Shown here: positions 45,301-56,590 of the stretch, piece by piece
How positions within the stretch are numbered: the stretch's first letter is position 1
Layout: every line of letters begins with the position of its first letter
Assembly (NCBI GenBank): GCA_026182355.1
Contig: JAPFBL010000368.1
Coordinates: forward strand, 310,001-374,000
Direction of reading: 5' to 3'
DNA length: 64,000 nucleotides
Origin: Hermatobates lingyangjiaoensis
Lineage: Eukaryota; Arthropoda; Insecta; Hemiptera; Hermatobatidae
Notes under the pieces: model-generated
Seen by the model: only the letters and a program-made list of their open reading frames with translations
Databases searched by the model: none
What the model was told of the DNA's origin: nothing
Made by a program: the position numbers and the translations under genes

Positions 45301-45591
45301 TTATGTTTAACTTTACACTTAAAGCCGATTATTATTTTAAACAGCCTATTCGGAGGTGAGTCAAAGGTTCGTTCTGCAGGCTAAAGGAAATCCGTAGACT
45401 TTTCATCCTGCTAAAATATAAAAAAAATCCTGCAAAATTCTCATTCTGCTAACAAATTTTTGTGTATAAATATATCTGACAGTGTTTTTTTTTTAAATCC
45501 GTTTCTTTAGCATGATCCATATAATGTATTACATGCTGTATCGATCTCATTTTTTTTTAATTTATCAGGCTGTGTAGTTATTCAGGTTTAT

Positions 45592-45903
45592 GGGCCAGGT
45601 TATCTCAGTGGTTAACGTACTCGCCTTTGGTCTGGTAGTCTGGGATTTGATCCCCACCTGGCCCTCGATTTATTCACGCGGAAGGTGAATAAATCTGAGT
45701 ACGTCTGAGTCTCTCGGAGAGGACGTTAAGCCGTTGGTCCCGAGCCTATATGATGTCAGATACTCGTTAAAGATCCTTACTCAACTCCTTACAAATGCAG
45801 TTGAGTTAGGAAAAATTTAGAATGTAGGCAAAATCCAATGTAGAATGAACCGATGAAACAAAAAGCCAGTAAACGGCTGAAGTTTCGATTTAAACAATAA
45901 AAA
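45592..45903 (+). mobile_element. tRNA-derived SINE, near full length (312 bp)
   Basis: The head begins GGGCCAGGTTATCTCAGTGG (A box), has 'ggatttgatcccc' (B box, diverged) and 'acctggccc'. The first eight bases GGCCAGGT pair with ACCTGGCC like a tRNA acceptor stem. It then carries the family body 'ctcgatttattcacgcgg', 'gacgttaagccg', and the tail 'gtaaacggctga' with 'caataaaaac'. Such SINEs are transcribed by RNA polymerase III and need a LINE partner. Confidence 0.85.
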
Positions 45904-46507
45904 CAAATGTTTTCATCCAATGTTGTCATGAATCTGAAAGTGATCATTCCACAACTTACAGTTATGCTGTTTATTGAATTCAGTTCTTTGGTTATTATAA
46001 TTTTAAATACCATATATTTCTTATGTTATGCGCATAAACTAGTGTATTAATAAATATTAAATAAATTATTGATAAAAAAGAAATAAAGAAAAAACATCGA
46101 GATAGTTATTTAAATAATATATTTTACAAATATAACAAAAAGAAATATTAAAATGTAGGGGGGAAAAAAAGAAATGAGCTTAAAAGAATAGAAGAGGATT
46201 GTCTATTTGAAACTTTTACTTTATACGAAGGAAAAGAAAATCCAATCTACTTCTATGAAGATGAAATAAGTCTCATCAAATAGCAAATCTGAGAGGAAAA
46301 ATATTGCGCTTATTAAATTCATTGTTCTGAATGTAATTCTAGAGACGTCCTAAGTACGCTCCAGGGCTCAAAATAACAAGAAATTTGTGGAAATCACTTC
46401 AAAATAGTTTTAACATTTTAGATATATTTTATTTGTATCATAAATTAAATTTTTTTGTATTGAATACAACTATTTGTTGGAGATATACAGTTTGCACAAT
46501 ATTACAG

Positions 46508-46547
<40 letters not shown>

Positions 46548-46549
46548 TA
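45904..46549. other. No gene seen
   Basis: AT-rich, ending in a ~40 bp (TA)n run at about 46511-46549. Confidence 0.4.
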
Positions 46550-46979
46550 AAGATTTCACATAAACACGTGAAATAACAATCAATGATCAAACCACAATTG
46601 AAATGAGAAAACAAGACTTAAGATCTTTCAATAGTGACAAGCGGTCTTCGTCAGAGTCAAAAACCAAACAGACACAATTGGCTTTTGGGTCAGTTAGTAC
46701 TCATTAAACATCCCTACTCTTTAAATACACTTGTATTTAGATATATTTTATTTGTATCATATATTATTTTTTTGTATTGAAGTAGTATAAAAAGTGTGGG
46801 AATACAGCACATTTAAAATATTACTCCTCATTTGATTCGAAATACTTTAGTTGTTTATACTTTATATCTATTTGAAATATTTTTGTTTACAAAGTGTCTT
46901 AATAGTCAGGAATTCGGTGGAAAGCTGAACAAAAAACTTCGTCTTGTTTTCTCATTTCATATTGTGGTTTGATCATTGA
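46550..46979. mobile_element. PLE-type family 5 arms enclosing foreign sequence
   Basis: Left arm 46550-46670 (aaatcacgtg-type end, 'gatcaaaccacaatt', 'caagcggtcttcgtcagag') and right arm 46941-46977 ('cttgttttctcatttc...gtggtttgatcattgat'). Between them are a SINE fragment (46694-46740), a near-repeat of 46420-46460, and a segment shared with 49660-49725. Both ends join TA runs. Confidence 0.55.
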
Positions 46980-46986
46980 TATATAT

Positions 46987-47177
46987 ATAAGTTAATTTGA
47001 GTGAGTAGGAACTCGAATTGTGAATAACGCAGGAATGAAAGGTAATGTTTATTATACAAGCGCGACACACTGACTGTCTGACTCCTCCTCGAGGCCAGCC
47101 TTGATAATCTGTCTCTGTGCGTAAACAAAGACTTTGACCCGCGTATGCCGGCGGTACAGCTACCGCCAACTCCGCTA
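46987..47177. other. GC-richer unclassified segment
   Basis: A ~190 bp block bounded by 'taagttaa' and 'taactta' between two TA runs. The minus-strand open frame has no recognisable domain. Possibly another TA-inserted element. Confidence 0.3.
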
Positions 47178-47194
47178 ACTTATATATATATATA

Positions 47195-48525
47195 TTTTAG
47201 AACTGTGCACTAAAGAGGCCCCCTTTACTTGCCCTAATGGAAAAATGTACCAACAGATTGATGGGGTTGCTATGGGCTCACCCCTAGGAGTTTTATTCGC
47301 TAATTTTTATATGGGTCAAACCGAAAAAGATCTCTTCAAGAAGTTAGATAAACCTGCAATATATGTCAGATATATTGACGACATTTTTGTCTTATCGAAA
47401 AAGTGAAGAAGAAATCCAGCTACTGCTTCAAAAACTAAAGGAATCCTCTGGTCTTAACTTAACCGTGGAATATAGCACGAATGGAAACTTACCTTTCTTG
47501 GACATCCTTATTCAACAAACGCAGCACACCTTTAGCACGTCAGTGTACCGAAAACCGACGAACCCTGGACTCTGCCTCAATGGTAGTAGTGAATGCTCGG
47601 AACAGTATAGGAGATCGACTATCCGATCATACATACGAAGAGCTCTTACACACTGCAGTAATTGGAAATTAATACATGACGAATTAGATAAATCCACGCA
47701 GGTGCTCCTGAACAACGGCTATAGCAATAAAGAAATATCGAGTGTTATCAAGACGCAAATGGATAGGTGGTATACCGAAAAAAAAGGAAATGAAATCGAC
47801 AACACGGGACAAGAAATCCTACTGTATTACCGAGGATATATGAATAACCAATATCGACAAGATGAAACAGCGCTTAAGAAGATTATTAAGAACAATGTCA
47901 AATCCACAGATCCTAATGACAAAATAAAATTAAGAATATATTACAAAAATAGAAAAACTCAAGACCTCATATTAAGAAACCGTCATGAAAAAGCTGTACC
48001 AGACTTGCAAAAGTGTCACTTAATATATAAATATACATGCAATACAGGGGACTGCGCAACCCTGCCCTCAAATTATTATATTGGGATGACAAATACTAAA
48101 CTTTCAAGACGATTGAGCATGCATTTAGTGAATGGGGCCACAAAGAACCATGCAAGAGAAGCCCATGGTATGGCTTTAACACGTAAGATCTTAGAAGAAG
48201 GAACAACTATTTTGCAGATGAACAGTGACAGTAATAGATTAAAAATAATTGAAGCTCTCTATATTAAAGATTTGAATCCTGTTCTAAATTCACAAATAAG
48301 TGATATGAATGTTATACCTAGCTGCAGAAACTTTGATAGCTCCTACAAATTAGTAATCGATATAAGCGAATTCGATGCCCTGTGAATAGTGATGACCAAT
48401 CGGCTGAGTAGCCATGAGAGACCGGGTGACTGGTTGGGCTGTCTAGTATAGTCAACCAATCGCATGCGGTGTTTAATGCTTCTTCTATCAATGTCTCCGA
48501 AGAAATCAAGAAGAATGTCTCCATG

Positions 48526-48527
<2 letters not shown>
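47195..48527 (+). mobile_element. Penelope-like element, 5'-truncated, in (TA)n
   Basis: The insertion lies between TA runs (47178-47193 and 48528-48571). It holds the second half of the reverse transcriptase and the GIY-YIG endonuclease, then ~140 bp of 3' region. 48572-48640, beyond the right TA run, is a minus-strand N-terminal coding piece (KYGYIFNMCLKVRLLPQFT), possibly the inverted part of the same or a sister copy. Confidence 0.8.
47199..48385 (+). pseudogene. PLE reverse transcriptase / GIY-YIG endonuclease, truncated
   Basis: Starts within the RT: MYQQIDGVAMGSPLGVLFAN (motif B, GxxMGSPLG), then AIYVRYIDDIFVLSK (motif C with the catalytic YIDD). One extra A in the A run at about 47397-47401 shifts the frame; reading continues in the 47363-48385 frame with NLPFLDILI (motif D/E region), the connecting domain, and a GIY-YIG endonuclease: LIYKYTC, a GDC, NYYIGMTNTKLSRRLSMHL, and IIEALYI (catalytic Glu) near the end. 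Motif A and the N-terminus are missing through 5' truncation. YIDD and the endonuclease sequence place it in a different PLE family from the YVDD copy at 61169-63640. Not functional as it stands. Confidence 0.85.

Positions 48528-48571
<44 letters not shown>
48528..48571. repeat. (TA)n microsatellite
   Basis: About 22 TA units at the right border of the PLE. Confidence 0.95.
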
Positions 48572-48576
<5 letters not shown>

Positions 48577-48640
48577 AATTGTGGTAGCAGTCTTACTTTT
48601 AAGCACATATTAAAAATGTAACCATATTTTGCAGACGATT

Positions 48641-50099
48641 GGGACTTTTAAAGTTATTTGGAGCACAAGACCAAATAGACCCCGACCCAGGTAGTAACAG
48701 CTACCTTAGGTCACTAGCCACCCAGTTTTGAATAAACCTTAATCCTCCTAATAAACTCTACTTTGTCTATATAAAGGGAAAATATTTGGGAATCATTCTC
48801 GTCCCAAAGATAGCCCTAAGAAAGATTTGAAACATGTTGACTGTAGGAAGCATGTAAATAATGAATTTTACGGGTAATTTACATAAAACGGTTTTTTTTT
48901 TCAAGCATAACTAAAAACATAATTTTGAAACTTTAGATTTAAAAGTTAAGAAGTGCAGTCATAATTAAGCCCTTCAAATGCTTTATTTACATGGGAATAT
49001 ATTTATAACAATGTTTGTTTGAGTACATAGTTTTTTGGCGAGAATAGAATGCTATTATTATTTTTATTATTCATTCAAGTAAGTTTAGTTCAGAATCCAT
49101 CACTATTTTAAATGCAATGGGTTAAATATCCTGTGTAACAATAATATTATGATTAATTATTTCTTATTTCGAAAATTTATGTTTACTTAAAAAAAAGTAT
49201 AATAAATAATAAATTGATTGAAAGTCACCGAATAAATAACCATGCAAGGAAAAACCAATAATATGAACAATGAAAAAAAAAACATATATATAATATAATC
49301 GAAATACATCCATAAATAGAGAAAAGTTTATAAAGCAATTCGGCGGAAAGCTGACCAAAAAACTTAATTTAACAGTGCTGCCAGCCTGAACTTTGTAACG
49401 AGATAACGCCAAACGGAACGGAGAAATACAACCGAAATAAAAGTGGTTTATCTGTTTAATGGAAGGCTTCGGTGAATTCGGACTGAGGCAGATAAGAAAA
49501 CCAATGCATCAACATTCTCTGTAGATATACAGTAAATGTTACAACAATGCATTATTCATGTAGGGATGGAGTCGGTCGTCCTAACTGTAATAGGATGACC
49601 ACACAACACGGTCTAGACCTATAGTGTGGGGGGGGGGGGGGGGGGGGCATTTGATTCGAATTACTTTAAATGGTTATACTTTATATCTATTTGAAATATT
49701 TTTGTTTACAAAATGCCATTTCATTAGCAAGAATGTGAAAGAGTTTAACACGCACGAAGTTTGTTTGTCCTTGAAAACAGCTAAAAACTAAAAATTTTAA
49801 TTTACCCTGTTTTCAGTAGTAAAATAGAAAAAATTGTTATCAAAATAAAAATAAAGTATTATCATATTTTTTTACTCAAAAAAAAAATATTAATTAATCG
49901 TTTTATCTTTATGGAATTCGCTATTTACTTTTACGTATTAATACACGTTTAAAGTGTTATTTTTAGCACTATATTTTATTGAAGTCATAAGTTATGCAGG
50001 CAGTGACTGTTAGTGAGGGAATTAATTAGTTAGTGGTGTTAAGTAATTAACGAATTAATTAATTAGGGTTTATTTTTAGCTTTATATTTTATTGAACTC
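48641..50099. other. No gene; scattered repeat pieces
   Basis: 48780-48850 has 'cccaaagatagccctaagaa' then GATTTGAAACATGTTG, a PLE-like arm. 49330-49380 and 49660-49725 repeat segments seen at 46850-46945. A G20 run lies at 49628-49647. Otherwise AT-rich. Confidence 0.4.
49628..49647. repeat. G homopolymer (~20)
   Basis: Uninterrupted G run; the length may be unreliable. Confidence 0.9.
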
Positions 50100-50400
50100 A
50101 TGAGTTATGCAGGTAGTTTGTAGTATTTACTCATGATTAGTGAGGAAAATTAATTAGTTAGAGGTGTTAATTAATTAACGAATTAATTAATTAGTGATGC
50201 TAAGTCTTTGTCATTAGGCTTTCATAATAAAAAGCGTTTTGAAGAATTAGTATTCATCATCAGGTATTATCAACACCGCCTTACTGAGGTAGATGTAGCT
50301 GATGATGAATGTTCGATGAATGATGAAGTGTTTGAAACGCGTCCTATAATAAAATCCTTGTGGCGAAGACTTAATGTTTTCATCACTAACATTGTAATTA
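50100..50400. mobile_element. PLE-type terminal element, family 2 (degenerate)
   Basis: Begins 'gtatttactcatgattagtg' as the copies at 9121 and 36640 do. It contains CTGATGA, extra T, then a longer stem region and GTTTGAAACGCG, and ends 'catcactaacattgtaatta', partly complementary to the start. Confidence 0.5.
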
Positions 50401-50420
50401 GGGGATATGTTTGTTTGTTT

Positions 50421-50713
50421 GTTATTGTTTAAACCGATCCCCTAGCGGGTGATTACGTCAGCAGTTTACCGGTTTTTTGTTTGATAGGTAACTTTACAGA
50501 TTCTACATTGGGAGTCCTAAGTTTTGCCTAATTCAAGCACATTTCGAGTAGGGTTCTTTAACGAGTAGCTGACATCGTGCAGGTCTGGGACCGACGGCTT
50601 AACTTCCTCTCCGAAGTACTTAGATTTATTCACCTTCCACGTGAATAAATCGAGGCCCAAGTAGGGACTACCAGCCCAGAGGCGAGTACATTAAGCATTG
50701 AGCTAACCTAGGC
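50421..50713 (-). mobile_element. tRNA-derived SINE, near full length
   Basis: Minus-strand copy from the tail ('attgtttaaaccgatcccct') through the body to a slightly decayed head ending 'gctaacctaggc'. The B box is damaged ('aagtagggactacc'). Confidence 0.8.
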
Positions 50714-50928
50714 ACTACGAGATAGTTTAAATAGCATTGTCTTAGGAATATTTTCTGTGAGTTACAGAATTACTATTACATAGATTAAAACTACAACCGA
50801 ATATAGATGGTTTCTCTCCGGAGTTTGGAGTTTTTGGACATTTTGTTTGCAGTTTGGACATTTTTGTTTCTTTATACAGATTTGTTGTTTTGTAATTGTG
50901 TCACATTACATCAACAGACAGCCTAGAT

Positions 50929-51659
50929 CAGTGTTCCTCAAACTTTTTTAAGTATTGCCCCCCCTTAAGACACCATTTGATTTGCCACCGCCCCCTAAAG
51001 AATTTAATTGTATAATATACAATATTTTTTAAATTTTAAAATGTATTACATGTAAATAAGTTCTAAGGTGCAGAAAAATGTTAGATAAACTAAAACATTG
51101 TTTAAATTCATTTTTTTTTTTGACAAGAATTGAATTTTCACAAACAAGTTTATAAAATGTACAGAAATTTTCACTGCCAATGGTATGTCGTGTGGACAGC
51201 GCTTTATGGCAGTTTATCATTCGTACATAATGGTAACAAGTAATATCAAGAGATATGCTTGACTATGTAGAGCCCTATCTTTCATTCATTCTTCAGAAAT
51301 AATAAAATTTTTCTAGAAGTCGCAAATAACCCTCTTCACTCCACACAACTTACCTGTTGACTGACGGAGCTTACTCGATGATTACATCCAACAAGGTGGA
51401 AAACAAGAACAGTCGCAGGTTTTCCCGTGTGCCATACACAATGCCTGCAGTGTGAGTCCTCCTAGTCATAGAACAAGTAGTAAATAGAATTCTTTCAACC
51501 TATTTATTACTTGAATAACTGTATACTCAACCTCTCTTGTATGTTCAACGCCCCCTTCTGTATATTCGAAACCCCCATAAAAGGCGGCATTTCCTACCGC
51601 CCCCTTGAACTTCTTTAACGCCCCTAAGGGGGCGGTATGGACCACTTTGAGAAACACTG
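50929..51659. mobile_element. hAT-type element (731 bp), non-coding
   Basis: Termini CAGTGTTCCTCAAAC and TTTGAGAAACACTG form the inverted repeat, with sub-terminal C-rich / 'gggggcgg' blocks. Perfect 8-bp duplications gcctagat flank it (50921-50928 and 51660-51667). No transposase frame. Confidence 0.92.
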
Positions 51660-51769
51660 GCCTAGATCAAACTAATTTACTACATTGAACCAAAACAGGT
51701 TACCATATATACTAAGCATGCTTATACAAAGCATACGAATTAAGAAGTAAACGTATAAAATGGCAAAGT

Positions 51770-52335
51770 TCAAATGGGTTTCTAAGCCACTGCTAAACCC
51801 TGCTGTTTAAAAGCCGACGTTTCACCAAAAATAGTTTGGCATTTTCAAAGCTAAAAACAATTATTAACGGCATAAGTAGTGAAAACAAATACATCTACGG
51901 AATATCAACCAACAGAAAACAAAAAACCAAGCCATAAAACACCAAAACCAGTAAAAAGAAATCACAAAAGGACCACAAAATAGCCAGTGTTAGGTACTGT
52001 TTTTTTTTTAAAAAGAATCATATGTTGTTTAACATAATTACTTACTATTAATTATTAAGGCCGAATACAATTTTAAATAGATAAGCAATATTACAAACTA
52101 ATTCTGTCAGAATTCAAAGAGCTAATTCTGTCACCTCTAACAGAGCATTCAAGAAAACAAACACAATATGCAAGAAAATTACAAAACTATAAAAATAGGC
52201 AAAATAAACGAAATTAAAGGGAAACAACGACGAAATGATTACCTTGTTTTTGAGGAAAAAAAAATGTTTACTTAACAGGAGTGTAATTTCTTTAAACCAA
52301 AATCCTCAAGAAACCTATCTTTGAACTTTCAATGT
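51770..52335. mobile_element. PLE-type element, family 13, with spacer
   Basis: The left arm (about 51772-51862) has 'aagccgacgtttcaccaaaa' in reverse sense. The right arm (about 52245-52335) has 'cttgtttttgaggaaaa' and 'aaaatcctcaagaaacc'. In the reverse strand the left arm reads TTGAAAA, extra T, a GCCAAA/TTTGGT stem, GAAACGTCGGC. The ~380 bp spacer is unrecognised. Confidence 0.5.
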
Positions 52336-53266
52336 CGTCGAGAAGCTATATCAGTATAAAATGATAAAAAAAACATTTTTCTTTATTCTGTAATCACTGC
52401 TAAGCATATATTTTAGAGTTTCTGTTTTCCGTGTAATAGTTTACTCTGTAGTTTATACCAATCAGTGGTATAGCAAAATGTCAAACTCTTATTTTTTTTT
52501 CTTAGAGCCGAATAATTTTTTTTTACTTTTTTTCCGGTTCCACCAGATAATGACATGTATTATAGTCATCAACGGCATACTACACTCACAAGTACTAGTA
52601 TTATACTTATATAAGTTATGACGTGTAATAAGTTACTACTATTTGATAAGTTATGAAGTACCACAGTTATGTGGAATAAGTTATCATACCACATATGATA
52701 AGCTATGATAATAGTAGCTTAACAATAATAATAATTCAGTAACTAATGGCGAATAGTCTTCCTCACTTGTTATCTTGACGATAATATATAAAAAAAATAA
52801 AACATTTGAAATAAAAACATTTTTTTCGCATTCTTTCTGATATTTCTAAGAAATTTAATTTTAAGACCTTTAAAGCTTGAAAGAAAAGATCCAAGTGGAA
52901 ACAGTAAGGCTAATTGAAATAATTTTATTCATTTTAACTGTTAAATGTGAATTCATGACTGTTTCAGTACCGTTATAATTGATTTATTTGTCTAAAGGCT
53001 TACATAAATTTTGAAATAACGACTTACATAACCGTCTTTTTAATCAGTTTTTTCTCATTTAAGCTAGCCGTGCCTTTTAGCCTACTTCTTCAATCATGAT
53101 TAATTAATGAAGTTTAATTAAATTAAATAATGAGTCTGTACTTTTGCAATTAGTCTACATATTTTTGTAAAATAGAATTTTTAAAAAATTGTATTAAATG
53201 ATTAAAATCATTTATTATCATGAAAGGCCAACCACTCATACTCACTTCTGTTATTCCTGGGGGCTA
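52336..53266. other. No gene seen
   Basis: AT-rich. A cluster of short 'agttatga' repeats lies around 52610-52720. Nothing else. Confidence 0.4.
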
Positions 53267-53700
53267 GGTTAGTTGAGTGGCTAAGGTCCTCGCCTCTGAA
53301 ATGGTAGGTCCAGGGTTCAATCCCCACCTGACCTTCGATTTATTCAGATGGGAGGTGAATAAATCTGAGTACGTCGTCCCGAGGAGAGGACGTTAAACCT
53401 GTTTTGATTTTTAGTCATGCTCTCAACGTTTCGGCGATACCATGAATAAAGTATAAATCAAATGGATGCTTGTTTATGTGAGACTCTTTAGCCTCATCGA
53501 AAGCCCTACTACAACCCTCAACGAGGAGAGATGCGACCGAGCCTGCAGATGTGCCCAAGGTGGACCTCGTGGAGGCGGGTCCCACGACCCCACATCAGGG
53601 GACGTTAAGCCGTCGGCCCCGAGTCTGTAGGATGACAGGTACTCGTTGAAGGTCACTACTTTAAACACACTTGAATTTAGGACTCCCAATATAGAATCAA
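53267..53700 (+). mobile_element. SINE interrupted by a ~180 bp insert
   Basis: Head and body run 53267-53401 (B box 'gggttcaatcccc'; stops in 'gaggacgttaaac'), resuming at about 53590 with 'ggggacgttaagccgtcgg' to 53700. The insert holds a reverse-sense 'caacgtttcggcgatacc' arm and the GC-rich segment 53552-53591, which is an inverted match to 20012-20054. Confidence 0.65.
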
Positions 53701-54289
53701 CAGGTAATGTGGCTCTCCCATTACTAAAATGGGTGCCAAATAATAAATGAGCCACAATTCCCGCCCCTAAATCAACAATAGAAGATGAAAGCCTTTTAAA
53801 TGTGGTCGTTAAAAAACAAACAAACAACAACTTCCCTTATTCCTATAAACAGTCATTTTCTTTTATATATTTCCATATTTTGAAACCTCTGTCATGAATA
53901 AAATCAACTTCTGAAAAGAAGAAAATGACAGTTTGTTAGCTGTCGGCCAAGTACAGCTCATCTTCTTCTTACACAAGACGATAAGGTTGAAATATAGAAG
54001 TGTGTTTGTTGTTATTTCTTTTGTGTTCTTTTCTTTTACTTGTTTGCTAAGTTCTTTTAACAAACCTTTTCATGTTTTTGTTAAATATTGTGTCATATTA
54101 AGATTCGATTTGCTTCTTGTATAGATTTTCCAATTTTTGTCAATCATTTCTCTTGTTTTTATTGAAAATGTGTAAAGAGCCGCTGTTATTCGTCGATATG
54201 TGACATGGTAAGTGACACTGCAATTACCAATATGATAACAATGTCAAATATGTTAACAATTCTTTATGTTTTTATATAAAGGATGGTAA
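53701..54289. other. No gene; one PLE-type arm
   Basis: 53960-54050 holds 'acacaagacgataaggttga' then AATATAGAAGTGTG, a family-1-like right arm. Otherwise nothing recognised. Confidence 0.4.
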
Positions 54290-54600
54290 GGTGTAGAGGT
54301 ATGATCGGGCCTAACAAATCCAGCACGAGCCTGCGGGTATTAAAGCCCGACCTGGCCCGAGCCCGATATACTCCATATATATATGTAAATATATAACGGG
54401 TATATTTTGGAGTTATATATATCTCTAATCAAATCTGTCAACTGTTTTTCCTAAATTATTTATTTTATAGCAATTATTCCTTAGTTTAATATCTATATAT
54501 TAGTAAACATAATTTATAAATATATATTTATTGAAAAAAAGTTAGCGAGGGATATTACTGGGCCCGACCCGACCCGAACTTCGGACAAAAAATTCTAAAT
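54290..54600. mobile_element. Possible DNA transposon fragment
   Basis: GC-rich outer parts 'gatcgggcc...cccgacctggcccgagcccg' and 'gggcccgacccgacccgaac' around an AT-rich centre recall hAT MITEs, but I could not define TIR ends or a target duplication. Confidence 0.35.
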
Positions 54601-54699
54601 CCAACAATGATGCCAACCAAAAAACCAGTTTGTAACAAATAATATAAAATTATACAAACAGCAACAGAAATCCAACTAATAAATATTATTTAATTTTCT

Positions 54700-55210
54700 G
54701 TAATTAAGAAGAATCTGATATTTCTTAATATATAGCAGTTCCAAATTTTTTTCTATTTTTTCATCTCGAGCTTCAACAATTGTTTTTGCTTTGAGTAAAA
54801 TAAACGTTATTGGCTTTATTAATAGTATTTTCGGCGAATGTAAAGTCATTGACTGTATTTGTCCTTAAGAGTTCTCTATGTTGGTACAACTGCTTTTGAA
54901 CAACAGCCCTACTTATCTGTAATAAACATTATTACAGTGTTTACACTTTATCGAATATGTAAGATTACTTTGTAATACTGTTGGAATCTCTTTCGGATTT
55001 AAATCAAAGTTTCCTTTTCCTTTCATTAAAAAATAACATGAATTTTCTTTAGAACATATTTTTTAATTACTTTCGCCAAAACCTTGGTTAAAGAGAAATC
55101 AAAAAAAAAAATTAATATTGAATTCCATCCAATTGATCATGAATAGAAGTAATTGATTCCAAGTTTTTGATTGGCTGTAACCGACAACGTAATGTTTATA
55201 TTGTTTAGTA
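54700..55210 (-). pseudogene. PLE endonuclease region, heavily decayed
   Basis: Minus-strand reading gives, across several frames, LQSNLTYSIKCKHCNNVYY and then TVNDFTFAENT, aligning with LQSNLIYAIKCKDCDKCYYG and EGHTFDFEDT of the copy at 61169-63640. This is the GIY-YIG endonuclease start with its Cys pairs. Stops and frameshifts are frequent, so it is an old remnant of a family related to family 8. Confidence 0.6.
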
Positions 55211-55710
55211 AGAATCCATTCAGTGCTGCGTCATTGTTTATAATGGTCAACTCTGTTAATACCTTCCATTATTTAACGTATTCACTTTAAACCTCAAATG
55301 TGATTCCATACATTTGCTTTCATTTAGGAGACCTATAGAAAACGTTTAAATAGAGCTAAAAAAGTTTTATCGTTTTATTTAAAAGTAGAAAAATTACCAA
55401 CATCCAATAAATATGTATGTATATACTTATTAGTATTGCTTTCTTGTGATTTTTGTGAAATATTTAACTATTTTATTGAAATAAATAACTATTGCTTGTG
55501 TTTTGTGAAATATTAAAGGTATATTTTATGAAGGGTAAAAAGCTGGAATACTCGTAGGTGTTGTCATCTGGGTCGTATGGTTGTTTCCATAGTTTAAACA
55601 GTGCGATAAGCCCTGAATATACAATATATTTATTGTATCGTTCACAATGAAGACATGTTATGGTCCTAACACATGGCAGGATTCTTCTTTTTATATTAAG
55701 GATTTCAGAG
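55211..55710. other. No gene seen
   Basis: AT-rich sequence with no supported feature. Confidence 0.4.
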
Positions 55711-56009
55711 GGGCCAGGTTATCTCAGTAGTTAACGTACTCGCCTCTGGGCTGGTAGTCTCGGGTTCGATCCACACCTGGCCCTCGATTTATTCACGCGG
55801 GAGGTGAATAAATCTGAGTACGTCGTCCCTCACGAGAGAGGATGTTAAGCCGTCGGTTCCGAGCCTGTACGATGTCAGGTAATCGTTAAATATCCCCACT
55901 CTTTAATTACACTTGAGTTAGGCAAAATTTAGGACTTTCAATGTAGAATCTGTAGAATCACCGATCAATCAAAAAGCTGGTAAGCGGCTGACGTTATCGC
56001 CCGTTAGGG
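55711..56009 (+). mobile_element. tRNA-derived SINE, full head and body
   Basis: Head GGGCCAGGTTATCTCAGTAG, B box 'gggttcgatcc', acceptor complement 'acctggccc'. The body is complete to 'atcgcccgttaggg', where a hAT element interrupts. The last ~30 bp of the tail resume at 56559. Confidence 0.85.
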
Positions 56010-56558
56010 CAAAGTACGGCCCGCGGGACAAATGCAGCCCTTCGGGGAAATCAGTCCTGCCCGCGACATGGTTTTGAATAACCCTATAAATAAAATACAA
56101 ACAAAGCATCAACTGAAGTTTAATGTATTTTATTCTTAAGACTTTTTTAGTAGTCTGTAAAACAAGAAAATAATTGGGTTCTCTAATATTTCGTCATATA
56201 GCGAGATCTGACGCTCGTGTGTTGCTCGGCTAGATTCGGAAGGAATCGGGTACTACAATTTTTGTTTTGTCTGATCTCAAGGTCAAACGTCGGTGTCCGA
56301 CCTTTGGACTGTCAGGTATCGTCGATTCACTTCTGCAGCTTTGTGTCTGGCTTGTGTGTCTATAGTTCTCCTTTGTTGATAGTGAATAATCAATTTATGC
56401 AACTTTTATCTAGCATATTATAATACAAGTTGGGTATGATTTAAAAGTCAAAAATAAAGTTTAATACTTAAAAAAAGATGTTTTGGTTATTTTTTCTGAC
56501 CCGCTGCGATAGTTTTTTATTTTATCTGGTCATCCTCATGAAAGTTTACCCATCACTG
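56010..56558. mobile_element. hAT-type element (549 bp) inside a SINE
   Basis: Starts CAAAGTACGGCCCGCGGG and ends GGGTAAAC-type sequence 'tacccatcactg'; the inverted repeat is short and diverged. The SINE on both sides is interrupted exactly here, with diverged 8-bp flanks cgttaggg / ctctagtt, both matching the SINE's own 'cgctaggg'. Internal 'cagcccttcgggg' is hAT-like. Confidence 0.7.
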
Positions 56559-56590
56559 CTCTAGTTGATCTGTTTAAACTTTAAAAACAA
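56559..56590 (+). mobile_element. SINE tail, resumed after hAT insertion
   Basis: 'tagttgatctgtttaaac' matches the SINE tail 'gatcggtttaaac' and is followed by A-rich sequence. Confidence 0.65.
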
